Assembly (NCBI RefSeq): GCF_013282155.1 | Contig: NZ_BLWI01000002.1 | Coordinates: 248,001-312,000 of the forward strand | From: Sulfitobacter sp. HGT1 | GTDB lineage: Bacteria > Pseudomonadota > Alphaproteobacteria > Rhodobacterales > Rhodobacteraceae | Length of the DNA stretch: 64,000 nucleotides | Direction: 5' to 3' | Part shown: one piece after another, positions 34,313-43,447 of the stretch | How positions within the stretch are numbered: position 1 is the stretch's first letter | Layout of the letters: each line of letters opens with the position of its first letter | Position numbers and translations under genes: made by a program | The notes under the pieces: generated by a model | The model's database searches: none | The model's input: only the letters and a program-made list of their open reading frames with translations | What the model was told of the DNA's origin: nothing

Positions 34313-36307
34313 ATGAAAACCAGCTCAAACGCCCCGCTCGCCCTGATCGAAGACCCGGATCTGGGCATCACGCTCTCTGATGGCTGCCGCCTTTCCGCCC
34401 GCATCTGGAGACCCGAAAATTCAGACAGCGCGCCTGTACCCGTCATTCTGGAATATCTGCCCTATCGCAAACGCGACGGCACCACGGCACGAGACGCGCT
34501 GACCCATCCGTGGTTTGCCGAACGCGGCTATGCCTGCGTGCGCGTCGATATGCGCGGCAATGGGGACAGCCAAGGGGTCATGGAAGACGAATACACCCCG
34601 CTTGAACAATCCGACTGCATCGAGGTGATCAACTGGCTCGCCGCCCAAGGCTGGTGCAACGGCAATGTCGGCATGATGGGGATCAGCTGGGGCGGGTTTA
34701 ACGGCCTGCAAGTGGCGGCCCATAATCCCGAAGCTCTCAAGGCGGTTATCACCCTGTGTTCGACCGTGGACCGTTTCGCCGATGACATTCATTACAAGGG
34801 CGGCTGCCTTTTGAATGAAAACCTGGGCTGGGGGGCGACGATGTGGGCCTATTCCAGCCGCGCGCCCGACCCTGCCTTGCGTGCCGACTGGCGCGAAATG
34901 TGGCTGGAAAGGCTAAAGGCCGAACCGTTTCTTCCATCCTTGTGGCTGCGCCACCAGTCGCGCGATGCCTATTGGAAACAGGGGTCGGTGATCAAGGATT
35001 ATGCCGCGATCAAGGCCAAGGTTCTGGCCGTGGGCGGTTGGGGCGATGCCTATAAAAACGCGGTTCCCCAATTGGTAGAAGCCCTGCCCGGTGCCAAGGG
35101 TATCGTGGGCCCTTGGGTGCATAAATACCCCCATTTCGCGATCCCCGAACCGCGCATCGGTTTCTTGCAAGAAGCGCTGCGCTGGTGGGACCGCTGGCTG
35201 AAAGACATCGACACCGGCGTCGAGGACGACCCCGATTATCGCGCCTATCTGATGGACGGAATGCGCCCCGCGACATGGGTGCTGGAACGCCCCGGCCGCT
35301 GGATTGCCGAAGACACCGGTGCCACATCGCATTTGCCGGTCCAGTCGCTGCACCTGACAGACGCAGGGCTTGCCGCCGAACCGGCCTCGCTGAACGCGAC
35401 GGTCGCGTCACCCGCCCATTGCGGTGCCAGCGCCGGTGAATACTGCGCGATCTGGCTGGGCCCCGAAATGCCCGGCGACCAGCGACAAGACGATGCGCTT
35501 TCCACCACCTTTGACACCGGACCGCTGGCCAAAGACATGGACATCGTCGGCGCGCCGCGCATCACCTTGCGGTTGTCTTGCGACAAACCCCAAGGGCAGA
35601 TCGCGGTCCGGCTGAACCACATCCACCCCGACGGGGCCAGCGCGCGCATCACCTATGGGGTGCTGAATCTCAGCCACCGAAACAGCGCCGAAAACCCCGC
35701 CGCAATGCAGCCGGGCAAGGCCGAAGACATCAGCTTTGCTCTGGATCACATCGCCTACCGCGTACCGGCAGGGCACAGTTTACGCGTGTCTATTTCAACC
35801 GCTTACTGGCCGCTGATCTGGCCCAGCCCCGATGCCGCGACGCTGACGCTGACGGCAGGTGACATTGCCCTGCCCCAACGCCCCACGACCGGAGGTGACG
35901 AATATACATTCCCGCCCCCCACCGCTGCGGCCCCGTGGGAAACCGAAACCTTGCGCCCCGAAAACCACATCCGGCGGCAGGAAACCGATATGGTCACGGG
36001 CGATGTATCGCTCGTGATCGAGGACGATTTCGGCAAGGTAAAGGACGCCGATCACGGCTTGATCGCAGGGTCTGTCGCGCGCGAACGCTGGACCATCAAC
36101 CCCGCAGATCCGCTGAGTGCGGCCGGCACATGTCACTGGACCGAAGAGCTTGAGCGGGACGGCATCAGATTGCGCACCGAAACCCATTCGAGAATGTGGT
36201 CTGACGCCACGACCTTTTTTCTGACCGCGCGGCTCGAAGCGTATCAAGACGACGAGCTGATCTATGAACGTGACTTGGAGGATGGCGTTAAGCGACACTT
36301 CATGTAA
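34313..36307 (+). CDS. CocE/NonD-family hydrolase (S15 X-Pro-peptidase-like)
   Basis: A 664-residue alpha/beta hydrolase. The N-terminal catalytic domain has PVILEYLPYRKRDGT near 40, the oxyanion region DMRGNGDSQG near 80 and the nucleophile in MGISWGGFNG near 120. The C-terminal jelly-roll (about 360-660) is the X-Pro dipeptidyl-peptidase C-domain. Relatives cleave esters, beta-lactam acyl groups or dipeptides. I use ATG 34313-34315 (MKTSSNAPL); a longer frame extends 192 bases upstream without support. It lies just ahead of a peptide-type ABC importer, so it may process the imported compound; no signal peptide is seen. Confidence 0.87.
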   Translation: MKTSSNAPLALIEDPDLGITLSDGCRLSARIWRPENSDSAPVPVILEYLPYRKRDGTTARDALTHPWFAERGYACVRVDMRGNGDSQGVMEDEYTPLEQSDCIEVINWLAAQGWCNGNVGMMGISWGGFNGLQVAAHNPEALKAVITLCSTVDRFADDIHYKGGCLLNENLGWGATMWAYSSRAPDPALRADWREMWLERLKAEPFLPSLWLRHQSRDAYWKQGSVIKDYAAIKAKVLAVGGWGDAYKNAVPQLVEALPGAKGIVGPWVHKYPHFAIPEPRIGFLQEALRWWDRWLKDIDTGVEDDPDYRAYLMDGMRPATWVLERPGRWIAEDTGATSHLPVQSLHLTDAGLAAEPASLNATVASPAHCGASAGEYCAIWLGPEMPGDQRQDDALSTTFDTGPLAKDMDIVGAPRITLRLSCDKPQGQIAVRLNHIHPDGASARITYGVLNLSHRNSAENPAAMQPGKAEDISFALDHIAYRVPAGHSLRVSISTAYWPLIWPSPDAATLTLTAGDIALPQRPTTGGDEYTFPPPTAAAPWETETLRPENHIRRQETDMVTGDVSLVIEDDFGKVKDADHGLIAGSVARERWTINPADPLSAAGTCHWTEELERDGIRLRTETHSRMWSDATTFFLTARLEAYQDDELIYERDLEDGVKRHFM

Positions 36308-36438
36308 TAAAGTCGTCATAAACTACAAGGTATTAACCCTTGCGACAAAAAAGAAAATGCGCAAACGTAAGGCAGAAAAACAAAGATGCCTCAACGTAGG
36401 TGCAGATAATAAAATCACCAAAACAGGGAGATATGATC

Positions 36439-38043
36439 ATGAATGATCAACTGAAATACATGACCGGCCAAGTGGCCAAAGGCACGATGACCCGCCGCGA
36501 ATTCGTGGGCCGCGCTGCTGCTTTGGGTGTGACGGCTGCTGTCGCGAACTCGATGCTGGCGGGCAATGCCCAAGCCGCCGCGCACGAGGCTCCGGTCCGG
36601 GGTGGCTCGCTCAAGATCGGCTCGTCGGGTGGTGAATCCACCAACACGCTTGACCCGGCACTGACCGCATCCGAAGTACCTTTGGACAACCTGCGCCACC
36701 TGTACGAAACCCTCGTCGAAGTCGACCCGAGCGGCTCTGTAGAACCCCGCATGGCCGAAAGCTATGAAGCCTCCGCCGATGCGAAAACATGGGCGTTCAA
36801 GATCCGTAAGGGCATCCAGTTCCACAACGGCAAGGACATGACCCCCGAGGACGTGCTGAAAACCATGCAGCGCCATTCGAACGAAGACAGCCAGTCGGGT
36901 GCTTTGGGCATCATGCGCGGCATTTCCGGCATGAAGGTCGATGGCGACAACTTTATCGTCGAACTCGAAGTAGGCAACGCTGACCTTCCCTATCTGATGG
37001 CCGACTATCACCTGATGATCCAGCCCGATGGCGGCATGGACAACCCCGGTGCCGGTATCGGTACAGGCCCTTACACGCTCGAAGTTGACGAACCCGGTGT
37101 GCGCCACGGCTTTAGACGCAACGAAAACTACTGGGATGCCGACAACCGCGGCTTTACCGACTATAACGAAGTGCTGGTGCTGAACGACGCGACTGCGCGT
37201 ACTGCGGCGTTGCAATCCGGTCAGGTCAACATGATCAACCGCGTTGACCCAAAGGTTGCGGCCCTGCTGGACCGTGCGCCGAACCTGAGCGTTAAATCCG
37301 TGTCCGGTCGCGGTCACTACGTGTTCATCGCCCATATCGACACGGCACCGTTTGACAACAACGACCTGCGTATGGCGCTGAAATACGCGATCAACCGTGA
37401 AGAAATGGTCGACAAGATCCTGCGCGGCTATGGTTCCATCGGGAACGACATGCCGATCAACGCATCCTATCCGTTGTTTGACGCATCCATTCCACAGCGC
37501 GAACATTCCATCGAAAAGGCGAAAGAATTCTACGCCAAGTCCGGTCACGATGGCAGCCCGATCATCCTGCGCGTTGCCGATGGTGCCTTCCCCGGTGCCG
37601 TGGATGCCGCGTCGCTGTTCCTCGAATCCGCCAAAGCAGCCGGTATCCCGCTGGAAATCAAGCGCGAGCCTAACGATGGTTACTGGTCCGAAGTGTGGAA
37701 CAAGCAGCCGTTCTGTGCATCCTACTGGGGTGGCCGTCCGGTTCAGGACCAGATGTATTCGACAGCGTACCTGTCGACCGCAGACTGGAACGACACCCGT
37801 TGGAAGCGCCCTGAATTCGACGCGATGCTGCTTGAGGCACGTGCCGAACTGGACGAAGCCAAGCGCAAGGCGATCTATTCCCAAATGGGCAGCATGTTGC
37901 GTGACGAAGGCGGCCTGATCCTGCCAATGTTCAACGACTTTGTTGACGGTGTTGCCAATAATGTTGGCGGCTGGATCGAAGACCCGAACGCGGAGCTGAT
38001 GAACAACAAAGCGCCGATCAAATGCTGGGTCAAAGACGCTTAA
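36439..38043 (+). CDS. periplasmic substrate-binding protein of an oligopeptide-type ABC importer (family 5)
   Basis: A 534-residue binding protein with a twin-arginine signal: TMTRREFVGRAAALGVTAAVA near residues 17-37, ending AQA-AAHEA. The mature part shows family-5 features, RGGSLKIGSSGG at the start, NTLDPALTASE, a middle FHNGKDMTPEDVLKT motif (the SBP_bac_5 signature) and a final WGGRPVQDQMYSTAY segment. I start at ATG 36439-36441, eight bases after GGGAG; ATG 36433 is the alternative. The Tat signal implies that it folds before export. Substrate is not readable; peptides or opines are typical. Confidence 0.9.
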   Translation: MNDQLKYMTGQVAKGTMTRREFVGRAAALGVTAAVANSMLAGNAQAAAHEAPVRGGSLKIGSSGGESTNTLDPALTASEVPLDNLRHLYETLVEVDPSGSVEPRMAESYEASADAKTWAFKIRKGIQFHNGKDMTPEDVLKTMQRHSNEDSQSGALGIMRGISGMKVDGDNFIVELEVGNADLPYLMADYHLMIQPDGGMDNPGAGIGTGPYTLEVDEPGVRHGFRRNENYWDADNRGFTDYNEVLVLNDATARTAALQSGQVNMINRVDPKVAALLDRAPNLSVKSVSGRGHYVFIAHIDTAPFDNNDLRMALKYAINREEMVDKILRGYGSIGNDMPINASYPLFDASIPQREHSIEKAKEFYAKSGHDGSPIILRVADGAFPGAVDAASLFLESAKAAGIPLEIKREPNDGYWSEVWNKQPFCASYWGGRPVQDQMYSTAYLSTADWNDTRWKRPEFDAMLLEARAELDEAKRKAIYSQMGSMLRDEGGLILPMFNDFVDGVANNVGGWIEDPNAELMNNKAPIKCWVKDA

Positions 38044-38055
38044 GGGTACCATTAG

Positions 38056-39012
38056 ATGCACCCGATATTGAAACTGATCGCCCAACGCTTAGCGTTGGGC
38101 CTTCTGCTCCTCCTTGCCGCGTCGGTCCTGATTTTCGCAGGCACCTCGATTTTGCCCGGTGACGTGGCACAATCCATATTAGGCCAATCTGCCACCCCCG
38201 AAGCATTGGCGAACCTGCGCCGCGAACTTGGGCTGAACGACCCCGCCGTCACCCGCTATTTCTCATGGCTGGGCGGTGTGTTGCAGGGCGATCTGGGCAC
38301 GGCCCTGACCAATGGCCGCGACATCGCGGAAAGCCTTGGCGGACGTTTGAAAAACACCCTTTTCCTTGCCTTCTGGGCGGCCGCTATTTCGGTCCCGCTG
38401 GCAATCTTCCTTGGGCTACTGGCGGTGCGCTACAAAGACCGCTGGCCCGACAAGCTGATCTCGGCGGTGACGCTGACGACCATTTCGATCCCCGAATTCA
38501 TGATTGGCTATGTGCTGATCTATTGGGTGGCGATCAAATGGCGGATGTTTCCGTCAGTGGCGATCATCAACGACAGCATGACCCTTGGGGCCAAGCTGAA
38601 CGCGATTGCGATCCCTGTGATGGTGCTGACGCTGGTGGTGTTGGCGCATATGATGCGCATGACCCGCGCCGCGATCCTGAACGTGATGCAATCGGCCTAT
38701 ATCGAGACGGCTGAACTCAAAGGTCTGGGGATGCTCAAGATCATCCGCAAGCACGCTTTCCCGAATGCCATCGCCCCCATCGTCAACGTGGTCATGCTGA
38801 ACCTGGCCTATCTGGTGGTCGGCGTTGTCGTGGTCGAAGTTGTGTTCGCCTATCCCGGCATGGGTCAGTACCTTGTGGACCACGTCAGCAAACGTGACGT
38901 GCCGGTTGTGCAGGCTTGCGGCCTGATCTTTGCTGCCGTCTATATCGGTCTGAACCTGATTGCCGACATCGTGTCGATCCTTGCCAATCCAAGGTTGAGG
39001 CATCCAAAATGA
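38056..39012 (+). CDS. ABC importer permease, DppB type
   Basis: A 318-residue inner-membrane subunit with six helices. The N-terminal ILKLIAQRLALGLLLLLAASVLIFAGTSILPGD is the standard DppB/OppB beginning, and the cytosolic loop YIETAELKGLGMLKIIRKHAFPNAIAPIV near 215 is the EAA motif that docks on the ATPases. It lies 12 bp after the binding-protein gene. Confidence 0.92.
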   Translation: MHPILKLIAQRLALGLLLLLAASVLIFAGTSILPGDVAQSILGQSATPEALANLRRELGLNDPAVTRYFSWLGGVLQGDLGTALTNGRDIAESLGGRLKNTLFLAFWAAAISVPLAIFLGLLAVRYKDRWPDKLISAVTLTTISIPEFMIGYVLIYWVAIKWRMFPSVAIINDSMTLGAKLNAIAIPVMVLTLVVLAHMMRMTRAAILNVMQSAYIETAELKGLGMLKIIRKHAFPNAIAPIVNVVMLNLAYLVVGVVVVEVVFAYPGMGQYLVDHVSKRDVPVVQACGLIFAAVYIGLNLIADIVSILANPRLRHPK

Positions 39013-39149
39013 GTTCAGTGCATTTTTCCCCGAAAAAATACGCTGTGCGCGACCAATCGTTCTTGCGAGGCAAAAGCGCAGCGAAACACCCAGTCTCCGC
39101 AACGTCACTGAACTTTAGAACCCTGTCATCGAAAGGGTTTCGCCCATGA
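39009..39149 (+). CDS. possible 46-residue small protein between the two permease genes
   Basis: A short frame starts with ATGA overlapping the DppB-like stop and ends with ATGA overlapping the DppC-like start. GAGG lies eight bases before its ATG and GAAAGGG before the next gene's ATG. The product is basic and serine/lysine-rich (MSSVHFSPKKYAVRDQSFL...) and has no membrane helix or recognised domain. It may be a translated coupler or a small subunit; alternatively the 137 bp are a spacer in which the frame is accidental. The DppC-like gene lacks the longer cytosolic N-terminus often found in its family, and the frame relation (two bases out) excludes simple fusion. Confidence 0.35.
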   Translation: MSSVHFSPKKYAVRDQSFLRGKSAAKHPVSATSLNFRTLSSKGFRP

Positions 39150-39961
39150 AGAACATCCCCATATCCGCAATGATCGGCCTGTTCTTTACCGGCATCTATT
39201 TCCTGATGGCAGTCTTTGCCCCGTGGATCGCCCCCTATGGCATGGCCGAAGTCGTCGGCGATGTGTGGGAGCCTTCCTCAAGTGAGTTCCTCCTGGGCAC
39301 CGACAGCATCGGCCGCGACCTGCTGAGCCGGATGATCTATGGCGGGCAAACCACGATCTTTATCGCCACCGCGGCCACCATCCTCAGCTTCACACTGGGA
39401 TCTGTCATGGGTTTCTTTGCTGCGGTTTCAGGCGGCTGGGTGGATCAGACGCTGTCGCGCTTTGTTGATCTGATCATGTCGATCCCGTCGCTGATCTTTG
39501 CGCTGGTCGTCTTGTCGGTCATGCCCACCACAGTGCCGATCCTGATCTTGCTGATGGGCCTGCTCGACAGCACCCGCGTGTTCCGTCTGGCGCGCGCCGT
39601 GGCCGTGGACATCACCGTGATGGATTATGTCGAAGCCGCCCGCCTGCGTGGCGAGAAAATCGGCTGGATCATCTTCCGCGAGACCCTGCCCAATGCTTTG
39701 TCCCCGCTGGTCGCTGAAATGGGCCTGCGCTTTATCTTTGCGGTTCTGTTCGTCTCGACCTTGTCGTTCCTTGGTCTGGGCGTTCAACCGCCGCAGGCTG
39801 ATTGGGGCGGCATCGTGAAAGAGAACAAGGAAGGCATCAACTATGGCATCCAAGCGGCGCTGTATCCCGCCTATGCGATTGCGACGCTGTGCATCTCGAT
39901 CAACCTTGTTGCGGATTGGATTTTGAACCGAACCACATCGCTGAAAGGGGGCCGGGGATGA
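39146..39961 (+). CDS. ABC importer permease, DppC type
   Basis: A 271-residue partner permease with five to six helices. FLLGTDSIGRDLLSRMIYGGQTTIFIATAA near 50 and the EAA loop YVEAARLRGEKIGWIIFRETLPNALSPLVAE near 160 are DppC/OppC signatures, and the end SFLGLGVQPPQADWGGIVKENKEGI is also typical. The N-terminus before the first helix is only six residues. Its stop overlaps the ATPase start as ATGA. Confidence 0.92.
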   Translation: MKNIPISAMIGLFFTGIYFLMAVFAPWIAPYGMAEVVGDVWEPSSSEFLLGTDSIGRDLLSRMIYGGQTTIFIATAATILSFTLGSVMGFFAAVSGGWVDQTLSRFVDLIMSIPSLIFALVVLSVMPTTVPILILLMGLLDSTRVFRLARAVAVDITVMDYVEAARLRGEKIGWIIFRETLPNALSPLVAEMGLRFIFAVLFVSTLSFLGLGVQPPQADWGGIVKENKEGINYGIQAALYPAYAIATLCISINLVADWILNRTTSLKGGRG

Positions 39962-41595
39962 CCGAACCGCTGCTGAAAGTCCGCGGCCTGAAAATCGGCG
40001 CGACGGCCTATCCTCCCGGGGAAAAACCCGTTGCGATCAAAATCGTGCATGGTGTGGATTTCGACCTTGAGGCCGGCAAGGTGCTGGGCCTGATCGGTGA
40101 ATCCGGTGCCGGAAAATCCACCATCGGTCTGGCGGCAATGGCCTATGGCCGTGGCGGTGTTGAAATCACCGGCGGCGAAGTCTGGGTCAACGGGCGTAAT
40201 ATCCTCAAGGAAAACCTGCGCAACCTGCGGCGTCTGCGCGGGGCCGAAGTGACCTATGTCTCGCAATCGGCAGCGGCCTCGTTCAACCCCGCCAAAAAGA
40301 TCATGGAACAGGTGACCGAAGCGGCCATCTTCCAGAATAAATTCACCAAGTCCGAGGCCGAGGCCCGCGCGATCGAGCTGTTTGCCAAGCTGGGCCTGCC
40401 CGACCCTGAAACCATCGGCAACCGTTATCCGCATCAGGTGTCCGGCGGGCAGTTGCAACGCTGCATGACGGCGCTGGCGCTATGCCCCGAACCCGATCTG
40501 GTGGTGTTCGACGAACCGACGACAGCGCTGGATGTCACCACGCAAATCGACGTGCTGGCCGCGATCAAGGAAGCGATTGTCGCAACCGGAGTGGCCGCCC
40601 TTTATATCACCCACGATCTGGCCGTTGTGGCACAGGTCAGCGATCACATCATGGTGCTGCAACAGGGGGATATGGTCGAATACGGCACGGTCGATCAAAT
40701 CATCAACCACCCGCAAGAAGACTACACCAAGGCGCTGGTTTCTGTCCGGTCGATCGACCATCAGGAAAAGACCCCGACTGACACGCCTGTGCTGCGGGTG
40801 GAGAATGTGACGGCGCGTTATCAGGGCACCAATTTCGACGTTCTCAAGAATATCAACGTCGATATCCACCCCGGCCAGACCTTGGCCGTTGTCGGTGAAT
40901 CAGGCTCCGGCAAATCGACACTGGCCCGCGTGATCACCGGCTTGCTGCCGCCCAGCGACGGGCAGATCACCTTTGACGGACGGGTATTGAACCCCGAACT
41001 GGCGACCCGCCCCATCGAAGACCTGCGTGAAATGCAGATGATCTATCAGATGGCCGACACCGCCATGAACCCGCGCCAGACCGTGGGCACCATCATCGGT
41101 CGGCCGCTGGAATTCTATTTCGGCCTGAAAGGCAAAGCCAAGCAAAAGCGCATTCAGGAATTGCTGGACGAGATCGAATTGGGCGACGGTTTTCAGGACC
41201 GCTATCCTGCGGAACTGTCGGGCGGTCAAAAGCAACGGGTGTGCATTGCGCGCGCGCTTGCGGCCAAACCCAAGCTGATCATCTGCGACGAGGTCACATC
41301 GGCCCTTGATCCGCTGGTCGCGGATGGCATTCTCAAGCTGTTGCTGAACCTGCAAAAGATCGAAGACGTCGCCTATCTGTTCATCACCCACGATCTGGCG
41401 ACGGTGCGTGCCATCGCTGACAGCATCGCGGTGATGTATCAGGGCAAGGTTGTGCGCTACGGGCCGAAAAGTCAGGTGCTCGCACCGCCCTTTGATGATT
41501 ACACCGACCTGCTGCTCAGCTCGGTTCCGGAGATGAAAATCGGCTGGCTGGAAGAAACCATCGAAAGCCGCCGTATGGAAAGCGCCGGGAATTAG
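39958..41595 (+). CDS. fused duplicated ABC ATPase (DppD-DppF type) of the importer
   Basis: A 545-residue protein with two complete nucleotide-binding domains. The first has Walker A GESGAGKST near 47, signature VSGGQLQR near 160 and Walker B DLVVFDEPTTALD. The second, from about 285, has GESGSGKST near 320, LSGGQKQR near 420 and LIICDEVTSALD. It would energise both permeases. A longer open frame exists upstream, but ATG 39958-39960 overlaps the permease stop. A paired-palindrome repeat begins six bases after its stop. Confidence 0.94.
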   Translation: MTEPLLKVRGLKIGATAYPPGEKPVAIKIVHGVDFDLEAGKVLGLIGESGAGKSTIGLAAMAYGRGGVEITGGEVWVNGRNILKENLRNLRRLRGAEVTYVSQSAAASFNPAKKIMEQVTEAAIFQNKFTKSEAEARAIELFAKLGLPDPETIGNRYPHQVSGGQLQRCMTALALCPEPDLVVFDEPTTALDVTTQIDVLAAIKEAIVATGVAALYITHDLAVVAQVSDHIMVLQQGDMVEYGTVDQIINHPQEDYTKALVSVRSIDHQEKTPTDTPVLRVENVTARYQGTNFDVLKNINVDIHPGQTLAVVGESGSGKSTLARVITGLLPPSDGQITFDGRVLNPELATRPIEDLREMQMIYQMADTAMNPRQTVGTIIGRPLEFYFGLKGKAKQKRIQELLDEIELGDGFQDRYPAELSGGQKQRVCIARALAAKPKLIICDEVTSALDPLVADGILKLLLNLQKIEDVAYLFITHDLATVRAIADSIAVMYQGKVVRYGPKSQVLAPPFDDYTDLLLSSVPEMKIGWLEETIESRRMESAGN

Positions 41596-41600
41596 GGACG

Positions 41601-41644
41601 CCGGATTTTTTAAAAAATCCGGACCGGAAAATTCGAATTTTCCG
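41601..41644. repeat. paired-palindrome repeat, copy 2
   Basis: A perfect 22-bp palindrome (41601-41622, arms CCGGATTTTTT) is followed after one base by CGGAAAATTCGAATTTTCCG (41625-41644), identical to the palindrome at 11322-11341. It sits between the ABC ATPase gene and the next gene of the same strand. Confidence 0.8.
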
Positions 41645-41672
41645 ACCAACCTCGCAAATGTAGGACCAGACC

Positions 41673-42509
41673 ATGGACAAGAAACTGCTGCTGATCATCC
41701 TTGACGGCGTCCCTTACCGCAACTTCCGCCGTCTGTTCGGCAACCTCGAAGGTTGGGTCGATAGTGGCGATGCCCGTGTCTGGAAACAGCGCGCCGTGCT
41801 GCCGTCGATCTCGGCCTCGTGCTATGCGTCGATCCACACGGGCGTGGCCCCGGCCGAGCATGGCTGCACCGGCAATGGCAATGTATTCCGCCTGAAGCAC
41901 AAGGATGTGTTTTCGCAAACCCGTACCGCTGGTGGTGTCACGGGGGCTGTCGCGCATTCCTTCTGGTCCGAGTTCTTCAACCGCCATCCTTTCGATTTTG
42001 TCCGCGACATCGAATATGATGAACCCGACAGCGACACGATCAACCACGGGCGTTTCCACACCATGACCGGCTATGGGCTGATCAACCAGATGACGCCGTC
42101 TGACGTCGATCTGTTCGGCACGCTGACCAATCTGGCACAGCGGTTCGACCTGAACTACGGCATGTTGCATACCTGCACGCTCGACAGCATGGGCCACCGG
42201 TTTTTCCACGATTGTCAGGAAATGGATCACGCCTGCGCGGTGATGGACGAGATGCTGGCCCCCTTTATCCCCCGGTGGCGTGCGATGGGCTACGAGGTCA
42301 TCGTGACGGCCGATCACGGGCAGGATGAACGCGGCCACCATGGCGGGCGCAGCGCCTTGCAGCAGGAAACCGCGCTGTATTACTTTGGCGATGCGACAGG
42401 CCCGTCAGCGGATACGGTGATCGACCAGTTGCAGCTTGCACCGACCATTCTGGGCCGGCTCGGGGCCCCTGTCGCCGACACCATGAAAGCGAAATCGTTT
42501 CTAAGCTAG
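41673..42509 (+). CDS. alkaline-phosphatase-superfamily phosphodiesterase/phosphatase
   Basis: A 278-residue protein of the type I phosphodiesterase/nucleotide-pyrophosphatase-like group. LLIILDGVPY supplies the first metal aspartate, LPSISASCYASIHTG near 45 the likely nucleophile region, and TADHGQDERGHHGG near 212 the second metal site. SMGHRFFHD holds further ligands. There is no signal peptide. AGGA precedes the ATG. The substrate may be a phosphodiester or phosphonate brought in by the preceding importer, which is inference from position. Its stop overlaps the convergent esterase stop at a shared CTAG. Confidence 0.82.
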   Translation: MDKKLLLIILDGVPYRNFRRLFGNLEGWVDSGDARVWKQRAVLPSISASCYASIHTGVAPAEHGCTGNGNVFRLKHKDVFSQTRTAGGVTGAVAHSFWSEFFNRHPFDFVRDIEYDEPDSDTINHGRFHTMTGYGLINQMTPSDVDLFGTLTNLAQRFDLNYGMLHTCTLDSMGHRFFHDCQEMDHACAVMDEMLAPFIPRWRAMGYEVIVTADHGQDERGHHGGRSALQQETALYYFGDATGPSADTVIDQLQLAPTILGRLGAPVADTMKAKSFLS

Positions 42510-43447
42510 GGGCGCGTTGCAGGCCATTCCCCTGCCCCCAGTCGGCTGATCGCGTCCACGATCCGATCAAAGAATGCAGCCGCCTTGCGTGACATCACGC
42601 GGGCGCGCAGGCAGCCATGGACCAGCCCTGCCTCCTCGATCCAGATCGCCTGGCCGCCAGCGGCCAGAATGGCATCGCGGTAGGCTTCGCCGTCGCTGGA
42701 CAGCGGATCGCATTCGGCCGTGATCATGACGCTGGGCGGCAATCCGGTGAAATCCGTATCGTGCAGCGGTGCGTAGCGTGGATCATCCTTTGGCGGCTCC
42801 CCACCGGAGCGGACCTTTTGATAGAATTCCATATCCGCGACCGTCAGCTGGGGCGCATTGGCGTGGCGGATATAGCTGCCTTGCGTCCGGTCCCCGCCAA
42901 GCCCCGGATAGATCAGTACCTGCCCCCTGATGCGCCCGTCAACGCGGCCACGGGCATGATGGGCGACAGCGGCAGCTAGATTACCACCCGCGCTGTCACC
43001 GGCCAGCACAATGTCACCGGGGTAAGCGGCGGCGATGGCCTCGAACGCGCCATAGGCATCGTTGAAACAGCCGGGGAAAATCACTTCGGGGGCCAAACCG
43101 TAATCGACCGAGATCACGCGGTATCCGGACCGTGCACAGATTTCGGCGCAGACATCATCATGGCTGTCCAGTCCGCCCACAACGAACCCGCCGCCGTGGT
43201 AATAAACGACCGTGATGTCGGATGCCCCGACCTCGTAAAAGCGACATGGGACGCCAGCACAAGCTGCGTCCCATGTTTTTACCCCGTCAGGGTGGGTTTG
43301 GTGAAAAGCAGCGCACATCCTGTTATAGACCGCGCGCTGGTCTTCGATTGTCAGCCCGACCGCGTCTGGTGGATAGAATTCATCGGACCGGTTCATATAG
43401 GCCCAGATTTCATCGTCCAGCAGAACGCGATAGTCGGGTTGGCTCAT
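42506..43447 (-). CDS. alpha/beta hydrolase, hormone-sensitive-lipase family
   Basis: A 313-residue esterase. YHGGGFVVGG near 85 is the HGGG oxyanion motif, VLAGDSAGGNLAAAVA near 150 holds the nucleophilic serine, ITAECDPLSSDGEAY near 240 the aspartate and GLVHGCLRAR near 275 the histidine. Carboxylesters of short or medium chains are the usual substrates; relatives include arylformamidases. It is coupled by ATGA to the acyl-CoA synthetase, suggesting that hydrolysis releases an acid that is then activated with CoA. Confidence 0.9.
   Translation of the reverse strand: MSQPDYRVLLDDEIWAYMNRSDEFYPPDAVGLTIEDQRAVYNRMCAAFHQTHPDGVKTWDAACAGVPCRFYEVGASDITVVYYHGGGFVVGGLDSHDDVCAEICARSGYRVISVDYGLAPEVIFPGCFNDAYGAFEAIAAAYPGDIVLAGDSAGGNLAAAVAHHARGRVDGRIRGQVLIYPGLGGDRTQGSYIRHANAPQLTVADMEFYQKVRSGGEPPKDDPRYAPLHDTDFTGLPPSVMITAECDPLSSDGEAYRDAILAAGGQAIWIEEAGLVHGCLRARVMSRKAAAFFDRIVDAISRLGAGEWPATRP

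Noticed and set aside
36415-38085. 556-codon minus-strand frame opposite the substrate-binding protein gene
   Set aside because: Antisense shadow with no domain; the plus-strand frame has a Tat signal and family signatures.
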